From Neofusicoccum parvum (taxonomy: Eukaryota; Ascomycota; Dothideomycetes; Botryosphaeriales; Botryosphaeriaceae), in assembly GCA_020912385.1 (NCBI GenBank), contig CP087216.1, forward strand, positions 186,001 through 250,000: DNA of 64,000 bases. Reading direction: 5' to 3'. Positions 21,965 to 33,485 of this stretch are shown here, in pieces (the stretch's first letter is position 1; the number at the start of each line of letters is the position of its first letter). The notes beneath the pieces were generated by a model. It was not told where the DNA came from, did no database searches, and saw only the letters and a list, made by a program, of their open reading frames with translations. A program made the position numbers and the translations under genes.

Positions 21965-24900
21965 ATGACGGATACTCCGTGGGGCTCAACCGCCACCCCG
22001 AGCCCCCGCCCAGCTTCCACCAGGTCCGCGCAGTCCGCGAAGTCCTCCCGCTCTGCCCGCGACCCGCGTCCTGATGACGACGAGCATGATGCCTCCGAGA
22101 ACACGCCCCTCCTCGCCCGCGAGGATAACAACAACGTCGACGACGACGATGACGACACAGCGCCGCGCCCCTCGCGCTCGCAGGCCGCCTTCTCGCTGTT
22201 GAGCTGTCTCCGCCGCGACTCAGCGTCGAACGCGTCGTCATCCGATGTTCCCAAGAAGGCCCACCGATGGCCCAGTCTGATGGCCCTATCGATACTATGC
22301 GTCGCCGTCATACTTATCATGATCCTGGGCTTCTTCGCCCCGGCCGCTGTGGAGGAATACGCGAATGAGGCGATCGACTTTCAGCCCACTGGTCTGAGCT
22401 TTGAGTCGGTCAAGTCGGACGGCGTCTCGGTCAGGATCAGGGCAGACTTCACCATGGACGCCTCCAGGGTGCACAAGAAGTCGGTCCGTGATTTTGGTCG
22501 GTTTGGCACATGGATCGCGAAAGAAGTCGAGAGCGGGGAATCTCACGTCGAGGTCGTTCTGCCCGACTACAGCGACAAGGTTGTCGGCAGCGCCGTCATT
22601 CCACCCATCAAGGTCAACCTCCGGAACGGTCACACCACCCACATTGACATCGTTGCCGATCTCCACCCCGGCGAGTTTTCCAGCATCAGGGACATCGCGA
22701 ATGACTGGATGAAGGGTCGCCTGGGAAAACTCAAGGTCAAGGGAAAGGCCCACGTGCCGCTCAAGTCGGGAATCTTCCCTCTGGGCACCCAGATTATCGA
22801 GGAGATTATGGAGTTTGAAGGTATGGCCCCCCTTGATTTCTAGGCGTTGCGCGGTGGGAGGCTGATGACAGGGACAACCTGCTAACAGTGTCACTGACAC
22901 AGGCAATTCGATCCCTTCTCTCCCCGCTTATAGGATAGCCAAGCTCAACGTCCATGAGGTTGACCTGCCTGATGCCCACAAGGGCCTTGAGGCCAATGTT
23001 AGCCTTGTAGTCAATAACGAATATCCTCTCCAACTCACCGTTCCGCCCTTGGGCTTTGGTATCTTGGTCGGCGGCTGCTTGCCTTCAGACCCATACATCA
23101 TGGTTGCCGACGCCACCACCCAGGAGCTTCCTATCGAGCCCTTTACGGACGTGCACCTGAACGCCGCTGGCTGGGTCAGACGGCTTCCGGATGCTCTGAT
23201 GGTGGCTTGCCCCGGCTCAAAGCAAACCCCATTAGACATGCTCCTCGGCGACTTCATCCACGGGCGTGATGCCTACATCTACGTCCGTGGATCCGACTCC
23301 CCTTCGGTCGATACGCCCAAATGGTTGACGGACCTCATGTCCGACATCACCGTCCCTGTGCCGTTCCCCGGCCGCTTGCCCGAGAACCTTCTCAAGAACT
23401 TTTCTCTGACTGACGTCCACTTCCACCTTCCTGGCTTCTTTGCTGAACCTGATTCTCCCGAGGCCCAGCCAAGGATAGACGCCAAGATCAAGGCCCTTGT
23501 GGGACTTCCTGAAGAAATTAACTTCCCCGTCGATGTCGACCGTGTGCGTGCTGATGCCAACATCTACTACCACGGCAAGAAGCTTGGTAGCCTTGACCTC
23601 CACAAGTGGCAGCCCGCCAACGCCACCCGCATCGATTCCAATGACGAGGACAAAGCTGGCCTGCTCGTCGAAGCAGTCGTCAAAGAAGCGCCCCTGAACA
23701 TTACCGATCAAGCTGTTTTCTCTGAAGTCGTGCAAGCACTGTTGTTTGGTAGCAAGAGTTTGAATCTGAGTGTGAAAGCGGAGGTTGATGTCGAGATGGT
23801 CACGTCGCTGGGCACGTTTAAAGTGCGTAAGATACCAGCCGAGGGCGTCGTGCCAGTTAAACGTGGGTAGTTTCCTTTTCTTTTCTCCTACGAAATCATA
23901 GTTTTGTGTAATGCCACTTCGTACTGTATTCTTAGTATCAAATTCCTCGCGACGTCAGACAGATATGCTGACTGGCTTCTGTGATTTCGACCAACAGCGA
24001 TCGGATCCGGCAAAGGCAGTGGTGGCGGCAAAGGCGAGATGTTCAAACGCGTCGCGCCCAAGTTTGGCAACCTGAAGATCCTGGAGACTGGAGACAGCTC
24101 GATCAAGTTCCGGGCTGAGGTCAACTTCACGAACCCAACGAACTACTCGGCCACGGTCCCGTATGCGAACATCAACATCCTGACCAACGACACCGCCATG
24201 GGCCACGTCACGGCGGAGAACTTGACGGTCGTGCCGGGGAACAATACGGGGATTGTTGTCGAGGCGTTGTGGGATCCGCTAAAGATGAGCGGTGAGAAAG
24301 GGAGGATTGTCGGGAAGAATTTCATATCGGAGTGGCTGTCTGGTAGGTCACGTTGCTGTGGTGGCGTTGTGAAGGGGAGTTTACTAACCGACTATCTCAG
24401 GATTCAATACCTCATTGTCGCTGCAGACGCATAAGGATACTATCCCGTCACAGCCAGCACTAGGAGAGGTGCTTTCGCGGTTGAAGATGAATCTGCCGAC
24501 GCCAAAGCTGAGGCATGGCGATGACGATGAGGGTGGAGATAAGCCACATTTTATCAAGGACGCAACGGTATGTTGAAAACACCCCACTGCCCACGCATTG
24601 TCTCGGATTCCGCAATACCGTCTCAACACCCTTGCTAACATTCACACTCCAGATGCACCTCATCACCTCCACCGCCATCTTCACCCTCTCCTCCCCGCTC
24701 CGCGAATCCACCCTCTACATCACCTACCTCAACGCCACCGCCCGCTACCACGACGAACCCGTCGGCCACATCATGTACGACCTGCCCTTCGCCGTTCCAC
24801 CCGGCCTCTCCCAAACGCCTCGTCTCCCCGTCGACTGGTCGCTTGGCAGTGTCGGCTACGAGGCCGTCAAGAAGGCGCTGGGTGGCGAGCTGAAGCTGAA

Positions 24901-24991
24901 CGCCAGCGCGACGGTCGGCATCAAGCTGGGGAAGTGGGAAGAGAGGGTTTGGTTCGTGGGCGGTGGCATCGGCGCGCACGTGCGGTTGTAA
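21965..24991 (+). CDS. TAG1: Single-pass vacuolar membrane protein, Tag1-like
   Basis: Predicted 888 aa from exons 21965-22820, 22903-23862, 23998-24342, 24401-24567 and 24653-24991. A disordered, acidic N-terminus (~1-100) holds ENTPLL at 45-50, an acidic dileucine signal of the AP-3 route to the vacuole. One transmembrane helix follows at ~104-126 (SLMALSILCVAVILIMILGFF). The rest, presumably lumenal, is a long beta-rich region with LEA-like repeats and several N-glycosylation sequons. This layout fits yeast Tag1 (YLR173W), a vacuolar protein linked to terminating autophagy, and fungal proteins labelled pre-rRNA processing protein; the name is a family-level guess. Introns have good CTAAC/TACTAAC branch sites and all phases match. 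The end could be extended if GTAAGT at ~24988 were a donor. Confidence 0.75.
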
Positions 24992-25680
24992 GTAACGCTG
25001 CTGGGTAAGTATCCTTCTGGTTCTTCTTTTCTGGAGTATGGTGGAGTTGGGCGGCGTCTTCAACGGGTCAAATGGGAAGGCTTGGATTGGGCCTTGGGCT
25101 TGGAACGCTTTTTTGACGTATATTCTTATGGGCTGAGATTGTACACATGTGGATATGAGGGCTTGTATATATGGCGTGCGGGCAATCCGTCGATTACGGG
25201 AATAGATGGACGTATCCGTCATTGAATGTCTGAAAGACATCTTATCGTTTGAAAGACCTTGACATCGGATTCAAGCCCTAGACCCTCTTATGCCAAGTCT
25301 CCTTTTTGAGACATCTCATGCTTTCTAGTGTTGTGATCCTGATTGAGCTGTGTCAGCTTTGAAAAAATATCAGCGACTCCTGTCCTCGGTTGTCGGTTCA
25401 AGGCCACTTAACTTGCTTGACTTTTGCGTGCCAACAGGAAGTCTCACATAAGCTCTGCATACGTCTAATTTATTGTGATATTTTCTCACTATCTTCTGAT
25501 TTTATTTTCTTTTTGATGTGTCATTCCTCAACCATGAATATGATTGCTTTCTTTCTCCGAGCATATCGATGGATATCAATTGACCATCCCAGAGCAAACG
25601 GTCCTCCGGCTGGCCATACAGCAAGGCCCCAGTTTGCACAGCCCACGTCATTCTCTTCATAACGCCCGATCCCACCCCCA
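24992..25680. other. Convergent intergenic region
   Basis: Between the 3' ends of the TAG1-like gene and ALG14. AT-rich in parts; presumably both 3' UTRs. Nothing else seen. Confidence 0.5.
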
Positions 25681-26502
25681 TCAAACCAGCACCCCCAAAA
25701 ACTCAGCCTTCCCCGCTGTCGCCCCCAGCAACCCCTCCCACTGCACGACGAACCGATCCACCACCCTCAGCAGCAACCTGCCGCTCAAGCTCAACCGTCG
25801 CACCCGCGCCCAGCTCTCCACGTAGACGGTCCGCACGCGGCTGGTGCCAGCAACATCGCCGACATCGACGAAGCGCCACAGCAGCGCAGCCAGCACGACA
25901 ACAACACCGGTGCCAGGCCCATTAGTCAGGACGAGGTCGGGCGGAGCGGGGCCATCGCACAGCAGGGCGAAGACGGCAGCCAGGCAGCGCAGGGCAGAGA
26001 GCGGGGTGGAGAGGAGGGGCTGGTGGACGCGGCGGGCGCGGGGCACGGTGCGGACGGCGTAGGAGGAGGTCGTCGCGGAGGAGGCCGCGAGCGAGGCCTC
26101 GAAGTCGCGCGCGCGCTCGGCGCTCAGCGCGTCGCCCGCGCTGACGACGTACGTGCGCCGCGTCCAGCTGGCCAGGAAGGTCGCGCGGTCGACGCCGCGC
26201 AGCATCGCGAGCATCTCGGCTGTGTGGCCGCCGCTGCCCAGGACGACGACGAGGTGGGTGGGCGGCGCGGGAGCGGCGTCGTCGTCGGGGTCGGAGGCGG
26301 CTTCTGGTGTGGAGGGGGTCGAGGGTTTGGGATTGGAGCTCGGGAGGGCGCCTGGGCGCTTTCGCGGGCGGGGCGGGGGCCGCAGGGGCGGGAGGAGGAA
26401 GAGGATGCGCAGCGCGAGGAAGGGGATCGAGAGGAAGGCGAGGATGAGGAGGCCGTTGAAGAAGAGGAGGGAGGGAGGCGGCGGCGGGGTGGTGGCCGTC
26501 AT
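25681..26502 (-). CDS. ALG14: UDP-GlcNAc transferase subunit Alg14
   Basis: 273 aa, intronless, from the ATG at 26502. Alg14 anchors the catalytic subunit Alg13 to the ER membrane; together they add the second GlcNAc to dolichol-PP-GlcNAc in N-glycan synthesis. An N-terminal hydrophobic helix lies at ~13-38 (LLFFNGLLILAFLSIPFLAL), then a Pro-rich linker, then the family motif VVVLGSGGHTAEML at ~85-98. LTNGPGTGV, YVESWARVRRLSLSGRLL and a final FLGVLV are typical. An upstream in-frame codon would add 72 residues, but those are unlike the family, so the start just before the membrane helix is preferred. Confidence 0.92.
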   Translation of the reverse strand: MTATTPPPPPSLLFFNGLLILAFLSIPFLALRILFLLPPLRPPPRPRKRPGALPSSNPKPSTPSTPEAASDPDDDAAPAPPTHLVVVLGSGGHTAEMLAMLRGVDRATFLASWTRRTYVVSAGDALSAERARDFEASLAASSATTSSYAVRTVPRARRVHQPLLSTPLSALRCLAAVFALLCDGPAPPDLVLTNGPGTGVVVVLAALLWRFVDVGDVAGTSRVRTVYVESWARVRRLSLSGRLLLRVVDRFVVQWEGLLGATAGKAEFLGVLV

Positions 26503-27163
26503 TGTGGACTTGGGCCGGAGAGTTGGTGTGAAGGTTGCGAACTGGAGGACTTCAATCCATTGCTGGTGGGAGAGGTGTGGTTTGGGATTGGGTGTGTTGG
26601 AGCTCTCTGGCTGGGGAAAAGTGTCGCCGGAGATAGAGACGCGAGTCATGCAAAGTCCGGGTGGCCGTGAGAGCTTAATTGATGTGTAGCCCGCAACGTC
26701 GGTCTGTCGGTATGCCACGCTATCACATGCACTCAGTTATGCTGTGTTCGTCGTTCAATTTCTACTTTCCAATACTCCCTCGTATATCCAACAACATAAT
26801 GCAACACATAGTCTACATCAAAGAAATTTGGAGCATGCAGTGCTATCATGTGAACTAGATGCTTTCTCTTCACTCCTACCAGGCTACTACTTCGTACCAA
26901 GTGCAAGAAAAAAAAAATCAAGGACCTCTCTTATGCAAAACCAAAGGGTATACCAGAAAAACACACGAACTAAGACTCAAGAGCAACGGAAAAGGAAGGC
27001 ACCACCCGCCAATACCCCATTCGTGCATGCAAGAACGAAAGGGAAAAGGGCAGTGCGGGTGCGAGCAGAAAGACACCACGCCATTCCCAAGAAAGACTCC
27101 GCCTTTTTTTTGAAAACTAGAAACCCAAGGCCTTCAATCGGCCCATCTTCAAACCACCCATCC
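26503..27163. other. Intergenic ALG14 upstream / IMA1 3' region
   Basis: Upstream DNA of ALG14 and 3' flank of IMA1. It includes A-rich runs (26906-26920) and a short T-rich run. No coding signal supported. Confidence 0.5.
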
Positions 27164-29265
27164 TCACGCAGCCCCCTCCCCACCCACCACAACGCTCTTC
27201 ACCCACCCCCACGCAAACGCCACGCCCATCAACGCAAACGGCATGGCCACCGCCCCCGCCAGCGCGCCCGCCACCCACGGCGGCGTGGGCGCGTCCCACG
27301 CCTCGTCGATCCAGCCCTTCCCCTGCTCGCGCTCCTCCGCGCGCTGCCGCTGCACCTCCTCTGGCTCGTCGCGGATCGAAAACACCGTGTCGAACATCGA
27401 CTCCAGCCCCGTGTCGACCGGGTGCGGCGGCTGCAGACGCAGCTTCGGCTCCGCGAATTCCATCTCGATGCGGCGCTTTTGGAGCTGTTGTGGCGACATG
27501 TTGTTGAGGCGCCATTCCGTGTCGGCGGTACTGGCGGTTTCGTAGTGGTTGGGGTTGGTGGGTGCGGCATTGGAGCCCATGAGTTTGCTGAAGAAGTCTT
27601 TCTGTTTGGCGAGGGGCGTTTTCTTGAAGGTGGGTTGGTTGGGTGGGTTGCGGAGCTTGTGGGCAGGGCCAATGGGAGCGGGAGGGAGAGTGCCGCGGAA
27701 GGGTGAGGGCTCGTTCTTGGAGTTGTTGATGAGTTGCTGAAGTTGCTGGGTTTGGCGCTGGGCCACCGGGTTGTTGCGCGGACGCAGATCGTAGAAAGTT
27801 GTTTGGGAAGGTCTTGTTGGTGTCCATTCCATCGTGTCTTCATCTTCGTCGTAGGGTCGTGTCGTAGCTTCGGTCGTAAAGGCTGTGTAGCGGGTAGAAT
27901 ATGACGGGGTGGGAGAAGGAGGGTCGTCATTCATTTTGAGAGGCTGCGCCATGTTGTTGATTGGGAAGGGTTTGACGTAGGCTGGCGACTGATTTTGGAA
28001 CGTCTGCTGCTGTGTGGGGCTTTTGTAAAAGGCATTGGGCTTCTTCGGGCTTTCTTCGAGCGGTTCTTCCACCAGTGGTACTTCCTGCTTCATAGATGGA
28101 AACAGAGGTGCCCGGTGAACTTTGACAACGATGGAGGAGTAAACCGTCGACTACTTCGATATCAGCGTTGAATCTTGGATACGACCGGCTGAAGACTTAC
28201 ACAAAATAGCAGCAGAACCATGAACATGTGAGCTCCTCTGTATGCTTGCACAGGCAGTGGGCTGGTAGCCGGATCCGCCAGCAGGAACCAGCTCCCCGCT
28301 CTGAGCACCAACATCAACACCTGAACGATGAGATGGTCTTTCAATCCCAGGAGGCTGCCACCAGTCCACCCCTTCACCTTCGCATGCAGCTTGTTATTCC
28401 ACCAGAAGGTCGCCGCCATAGCCATGAGCGCGAACTTCATCTCCCCAGAGAAGGTGGACACGCAGTCCGCCTGGACCGCGCCATACCGCCACGCCTGCTT
28501 GCTGCAGCTGACGACATTCTGCGCGTACACGTCCCTCCCCGCGCCCAGCCGCCCCGGCACGGCAAACGTGCCCAGCACGCTCCAGAACAAATGGATGGCG
28601 ACGCTGACCCACCAGAACCAGCCGGCCCAGTATACGAGCACGCTCTGCCACGTCGGGCCGGTGTAGTACCGCTTGTCGACGTTCCGGCGCGGGCGGTTCA
28701 GCAGGCGCTTCAGGTGGTCCGTCTTGGCGGTGTAGCTGGTTTCCTGGATGCGCTCGCGGACGCGGGGCGCGCAGTCGGCGCAGACGGGGGGGGTAGCGGC
28801 GCTCGAGGTTGCGGCGGTACTCCGGGTACGAGCGCTCGAAGGCCTTGTAGCTGGGGTCCGAGGGCGGCGGCAGGTACGACGCGAGCGTCTGGGTGAGGAG
28901 GTGCTGGTTCTTCAGGCAGGTCGCGCAGAACAGGTTGCGGTCCGGCGCCGACAGGTTCGGCGACGGCGAGCGGGCGGGGACATAGTGGGCGAAGCGTGCG
29001 GGCTGGGCGGACTCGGCGACGGGCGGGTCGGTGATCTCGCCGTTCTGCAGGGCGGATGGTCAGCAGCTGCGTTGCTTCTCTTCTTTTCCGCGCGCGAGGC
29101 GAGATACACAGGTGACGCGGGGATGGTGTGGGCACTGACCTCGTCCAGGTAGTTGGTGGCCTCGCACTCCTTGCAGTCGAACTGGCGGATGCCCGAGTCC
29201 TTCTTCAGCTCGGACTTTGCGCCGCAGTAGAAGCAGGTCAGGTTGCGGCGTAGTAGCATGGGCAT
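27164..29265 (-). CDS. IMA1: Inner nuclear membrane protein Ima1 (Samp1/NET5 family), frameshifted as printed
   Basis: Exons 29265-29140, 29044-28201 and 28150-27164. The N-terminal Ima1 domain has paired CXXC motifs: CFYC and CKEC in exon 1, then CATC and CADC in exon 2. Hydrophobic segments follow (LVYWAGWFWWVSVAIHLFW; MLVLRAGSWFLL), then a Pro/Ser/Gln-rich region and a last membrane helix near the end. Ima1 proteins link the nuclear envelope to chromatin and the cytoskeleton. A run of eight G on the + strand (28786-28793) puts the two halves of exon 2 in different frames. With seven the text would read on as YPP-VCADCAPR. As printed, the upstream frame runs to a stop at 28394. Sequencing/assembly error or a recent mutation are both possible. 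Divergent from MRPL40. Confidence 0.8.
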
Positions 29266-29569
29266 GGTGTTGGTGTTTGGCGGCAGCTCGGCGGCGGTGA
29301 TGAGACGGGCTCCGGCGCGCCAGACAGCGCAAGAAATTCGAGGTCCGTCCGCGTTGCGCTTCCGTTGCAGCGACAACCAGAAGTGCTCAGCAGTGGAACC
29401 GCGCCGCTGCCCGCTTTTCAAGGCACCCTCGAGCCGGACAATTGGCTCGCCTCTCTATTGTCCATTGTGCTCCGTTCACCGCTGCAGCCCCGGTCCGCGC
29501 GTGTCGCAACCCGCCGCACGTTCGAGCGAGCCCGGCTTTCACTCCCACCTCCGCACCACCGCCGCCACC
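29266..29569. promoter_or_regulatory. Bidirectional promoter region IMA1/MRPL40
   Basis: 304 bp between divergent starts. Contains ATTGGCT and CATTGTG stretches near 29440-29470 and pyrimidine-rich leaders. No specific site identified. Confidence 0.5.
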
Positions 29570-30674
29570 ATGCAGAAGGTCATCCAGCGGACGGCAATGG
29601 CCAAGCGCCAGGCCACCCGCAAGGCTAAGAAGGCCACAGAGATGGAGAAGGCCTTCGACAAGAGGCAGATCCGGAAAGAGCTCCAGCAGATCAAGGCCTT
29701 GGCCAACCGAACCATCGTCGACGCCCGCAAGCATCGGCGTGAGGACTGGCTGCTTGGCCCGCTGGCCCCGCGGCGGGATGTGGGCGAGTGGAGGGAGAAA
29801 TGGGGCACCATCGACGCCCGACGGACCCAGCTGCCCGCCGTCGACCCGGACAAGAAGCTGGAGCTGCCTCCCTTCGCCGAGGGCGACCGCGTCGTGCTGC
29901 TCCGGGGCCGCGACAAGGGCAGGATTGGCGAGATCCGCGAGTTCGATGAGGATTCGCAGACGGTGCGCGTGAAGGGCTTGAACTTGGTGCGTTGGACAGA
30001 TGCCTGTGCTGCTTGTGCCGATGAACTGCTGACCATTGCTCGCGCAGGCCGACGTCGCTGTCCCCGAGTACATGCGCAAACACGAGGGCGATGCCACCGC
30101 CGTGCGCACAATCGAACTCAAAGTCCCCATGGACGATGTTCGCCTGGTATGGGCTCTCCGCGACAAAACGACCGGCGAGAGGCGCGACGTCATCATCAAC
30201 GAGGTCGTGCGGAAGAAGACGGGCACCGACAAGAACGGCAACACACTGTACACTCGTTTCGTTCCAGGCACCAATATCACCATGCCCTACCCCAAGCTGG
30301 AGGTTCCTCCTGAGGAAGACCAGCCCGGCGACACGCTGCGCATCCTGAGCGAGGAACAGACCTTTGTGCCGACATTGCTGCGCCCGCCCATGCCGCCATC
30401 CGTCCTCGATGAGCTGCGCAACAAGTACAGTTACTTCCGCGACAGGCATGACCCGGAGTGGGTTGAGAAGAAGTTGGCGGAAGACGCAGCCGAGCAGCAG
30501 AAGGAGTTGCTGATGAAGAGGATGATTACGCCGCTCAAGGAGCTGCACGCACGGCAGAGGGCAGAGAACAGAGCCAAGGGCAGGCAACCGCTGCCGGATG
30601 AAGCTCTGGCGAGGATTGGGGAGTTCATGGCTGCCCATAAAGCGGCAAAGAAAGCCGCAACAGTTCACGCATGA
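29570..30674 (+). CDS. MRPL40: Mitochondrial large-subunit ribosomal protein uL24m
   Basis: 347 aa from exons 29570-29986 and 30048-30674. A basic N-terminus (KVIQRTAMAKRQATRKAKKA) precedes a KOW domain at ~100-140 with FAEGDRVVLLRGRDKGRIGE. The long fungal extension contains TRFVPGTNITMPYP, a family feature, and ends in a basic helix. The 61-nt intron (CTGAC branch) falls after KGLNL and leads to ADVAVPEYM. The protein is inferred to act in the mitoribosome near the exit tunnel. Start context CCACCATGC is good. Confidence 0.88.
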
Positions 30675-31451
30675 GGTGGATGGTTATGGTCTCGTAGGAA
30701 AATGTGCTTTTAGAGTTTTATCTTGCACATTGAAGGATTGGAGGATTTTGTAGAATACCTCGAGGAACACCGTGTATAACAGGTTCAAAAAAGTGCCGCT
30801 GCTATACCTTCTGAAATCTTCCTACTAAGTGCCACACCACCTCTGTTTATATCAATCACATGGGCTCAGTTGGCAGATACTTGATCAGCGCCAGGATACT
30901 AGTCATGCAGTTGTATGTGTTCGGCTTAATAATATGTGTATGTGATCAGGCTGCCTACCAAATGTATCTGTTAAGTTATGGACGTCAGGTTAGGCGTGGG
31001 AACAATCGGCATGGAAAGTTTGACAAGAAATGTGGCTTCCATCGAACCGGGTGGCATGATCTCTTCTACTTGAAGATCCGGAGCCAATTGACAGTACACA
31101 GGGATACAACATCAATAATAAGGTAACCCAATCATTTGGTACACTGGACAAGATTTCCATTGACATTGGTAATGGTGGGCGGGAAACAAAACCGGCAGCA
31201 GGTGGCAGGCGCAAACGCAGGTCGTTGGTATCTTATTCCATTCATTTTTTGGGCGCAGCTTTTCGTGCTTGGAAAACGGCTGGAATTTTCTGCCCTAACC
31301 GTTCATCCCAAGCTCATGCCGTGAGAAGCAATGAAACCCATCCGAATAAATCCACGCCGGTTGTCTTTCGTCGAATGCTTCTCCCCGCCTCCACCCAAGA
31401 TCTGCAGTACAAACGGTCCGTCCTCGTTGGCTGTGATGCTGGCGCACGCGT
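30675..31451. other. Convergent intergenic region
   Basis: 777 bp between the 3' ends of MRPL40 and RPS23, AT-richer than the flanking genes. Probably both 3' UTRs; no gene seen. Confidence 0.5.
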
Positions 31452-32001
31452 TTATGATCTGGGCTTCTCCTTCTTCTCCTTCCACAGAGCGGAAAGGCCG
31501 ACACCGGAAACCTTGACGACCTTGAAACGGACACCGGGAATATCACCCTTGGCCTTGCCCTTACGACCGAAACCAGCAAGGAGCACCTCGTCGTTCTCGT
31601 CCACGAAGTTCAAGCAACCGTCGTTGGGGACTGTGGAGGAAACAATGTCAGTCCATGCTCAGACCATCGCCACCATGCACCCGAGAAGCCGCAGCTCCAT
31701 TCCCTCTCCATCTCCAATTCGTGTGTGGATTGCGTGACATACCGAAAGCGGTGACCTTCTTGCCGTTCTTGATGAGCTGGACACGAACGCACTTGCGAAT
31801 GGCGGAGTTGGGCTGCTTGGCCTCAACACCGACCTTCTCGAGGACGATGCCCTTGGCGTGCGAGGAGCCACCGAACGGCGACGACTTGTAGGCCGTGCCG
31901 AGGAGACGCTTCTTGTAGTGGAGGTCGGCCCAACGTCCCTCACGACGGTGGTTGCGCAGCTTGCGCGCGGCGTTGAGTCCTCTCGGCTTGCCCTTGCCCA
32001 T
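31452..32001 (-). CDS. RPS23: 40S ribosomal protein S23 (uS12)
   Basis: 145 aa, exactly the usual eukaryotic length, from exons 32001-31743 and 31630-31452. It forms part of the decoding centre of the small subunit. [20 protein letters not shown] opens the protein; [10 protein letters not shown] (Pro at 64, hydroxylated in yeast) and [20 protein letters not shown] are universally conserved; the end is KEKKEKPRS. The 112-nt intron splits the Val codon of TAFVPNDGC. A second intron probably lies in the 5' UTR: a donor near 32107 and, 5 nt before the ATG, an acceptor with a TACTGAC branch site. Confidence 0.98.
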
Positions 32002-32549
32002 GGTTGCTGCGCGGCGGGAATCGTCAGTACAGGAGCTCGGAAAACAAGAGACCGGCGGCGCAGGAAATAGTCTCGCTGGAGGTGCAAGCTGCAGAGGGCG
32101 TACGCACCGACTTATGTGGCGATCGCGGATGGGTGGTGGAGGGTTGGGTGGTGGTCGTCGTTGTCGTCGGCAAGAGCAGTGGGTCGGGCCAAAATTGAAG
32201 TTCGCGGACGCCCGCAGTTGTGCGGTCACGTGCGCTCGCTTTCGGAACAACGCTCCGCCGCTCCCCCGCGCCGCGCCGCCTGCTTCCCCTTGCGAACCTC
32301 CTCCGCCGACGCCCAAGCCGGGCGAGCTCCGCCTCGCAGTGTCTCCCAGAAATGCCCAGAAGATGATTCCGCTGATGCCGCTCAACCTTTCCTTGCCGCC
32401 TTGAACTTTGCCAGCCCCCGTCTGCTCCTGCAAGTTCAAACAGTCTCTCTTTTGCCTCTATCACCATCACTCCGCGTCCGCGCAGCATCGATAAATTGCA
32501 TCCGTGAGAATTTGGAGATACCCTCGAGACTGGACCCAATCCCGGAACC
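32002..32549. promoter_or_regulatory. Bidirectional promoter region RPS23/unknown gene
   Basis: 548 bp between divergent starts. On the minus strand it includes a probable 5'-UTR intron of RPS23 (32107-32007, ~101 nt). Pyrimidine-rich stretches precede both genes. Confidence 0.5.
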
Positions 32550-33485
32550 ATGGCCTCAATGCCCGGCGTCAACCGCAACCAAAGCCAGCGCCTCCCCGCG
32601 CCCTCCCTCTTCATCGGGCCCCCCTCCCGCAATGCCTCCAACACCTCCATCATCCCCCCAGCCGCCGGCGCGGGCAGCAGCACCCCCGGCGTCGGTCCAC
32701 GCGCCCCGCCCCTCTCCCGGCAACGCTCTCACCGCGGCGTCGGCGGCGGCGAGCGCAATGATCCCTTCGAGACCACCACCACCACGCCCATCACGCCCGG
32801 AGGCGGCGGCCTCGGCCTGGGCGGCGCCGGCCTCAGCACCGCCAACATCGCGCGCAAGGACCAGCAGCCGCCTCTCCAGCCCCCGGCGGCGGGCGCGGCC
32901 ACCACGCCGGCCGTCGAGGCGCAGCAGCCCAGCACGGACGCCATCTGGGCGGAGATGCAGAACACGCTCGAGGAGGTCGAGCTGTCGGCGCTGAGCGGCG
33001 CGCACGTGTTCCGGCCCGGCCACTCGTCCGCCCTCGACGAGCTGCGCGTCGCCCAGATCGCGCTGGCCCAGGCCTGGGCCCGGTCCGAGGCCGAGGAGGA
33101 GTCCGGCGACGACGGCGACGACGCCGCCGACGCCCGCCGCGCCATCGCGAACAGGCCGCTCGGGACGTCGAATGTGCTGGCCGCGGATCGGGATCAGAAG
33201 CTTGGTGGGGGTGTGGGGGCGGGTGCTGGGACGGGGAGGCCGAGAAGTGGGACGGAGACGAGCGTGAAGAGTCAGTTGGAGCAGGATACGGAGAATGACA
33301 TTCAGCTGGCGCGGAAGAGGCGAGAAGCGAATGACCGGTATTTTCAAAGGGTGAATGCGGGCGTGCTGGATGTGGTGGCGAAGCTGGAGGAGGTGGCGAA
33401 GGCGATGAAGGGCGTGGAGCAGGAGAGTAAGGAAATTTGGGGGGATGGAGAAAGTATTGATACTGGGAGCTTCGTTAGCAAATGA
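32550..33485 (+). CDS. Fungal protein of unknown function with C-terminal coiled coil
   Basis: 311 aa, intronless. The first ~115 residues are Pro/Gly/Ser/Thr-rich and disordered. A better-ordered block then begins DAIWAEMQNTLEEVELSA and continues LDELRVAQIALAQAWARSE. After an acidic and Gly-rich linker the C-terminal ~80 residues form a likely coiled coil (NDIQLARKRREANDRYFQRV; DVVAKLEEVAKAMKGVEQES). The helical end is reminiscent of small vesicle-tethering or BLOC-type subunits, but I do not recognise the family. Codon use matches the neighbours, so it is very likely a real gene. Confidence 0.75.
   Translation: MASMPGVNRNQSQRLPAPSLFIGPPSRNASNTSIIPPAAGAGSSTPGVGPRAPPLSRQRSHRGVGGGERNDPFETTTTTPITPGGGGLGLGGAGLSTANIARKDQQPPLQPPAAGAATTPAVEAQQPSTDAIWAEMQNTLEEVELSALSGAHVFRPGHSSALDELRVAQIALAQAWARSEAEEESGDDGDDAADARRAIANRPLGTSNVLAADRDQKLGGGVGAGAGTGRPRSGTETSVKSQLEQDTENDIQLARKRREANDRYFQRVNAGVLDVVAKLEEVAKAMKGVEQESKEIWGDGESIDTGSFVSK

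Noticed and set aside
31030..31060. ATCGAACCGGG, possible tRNA B box
   Set aside because: No cloverleaf can be drawn.
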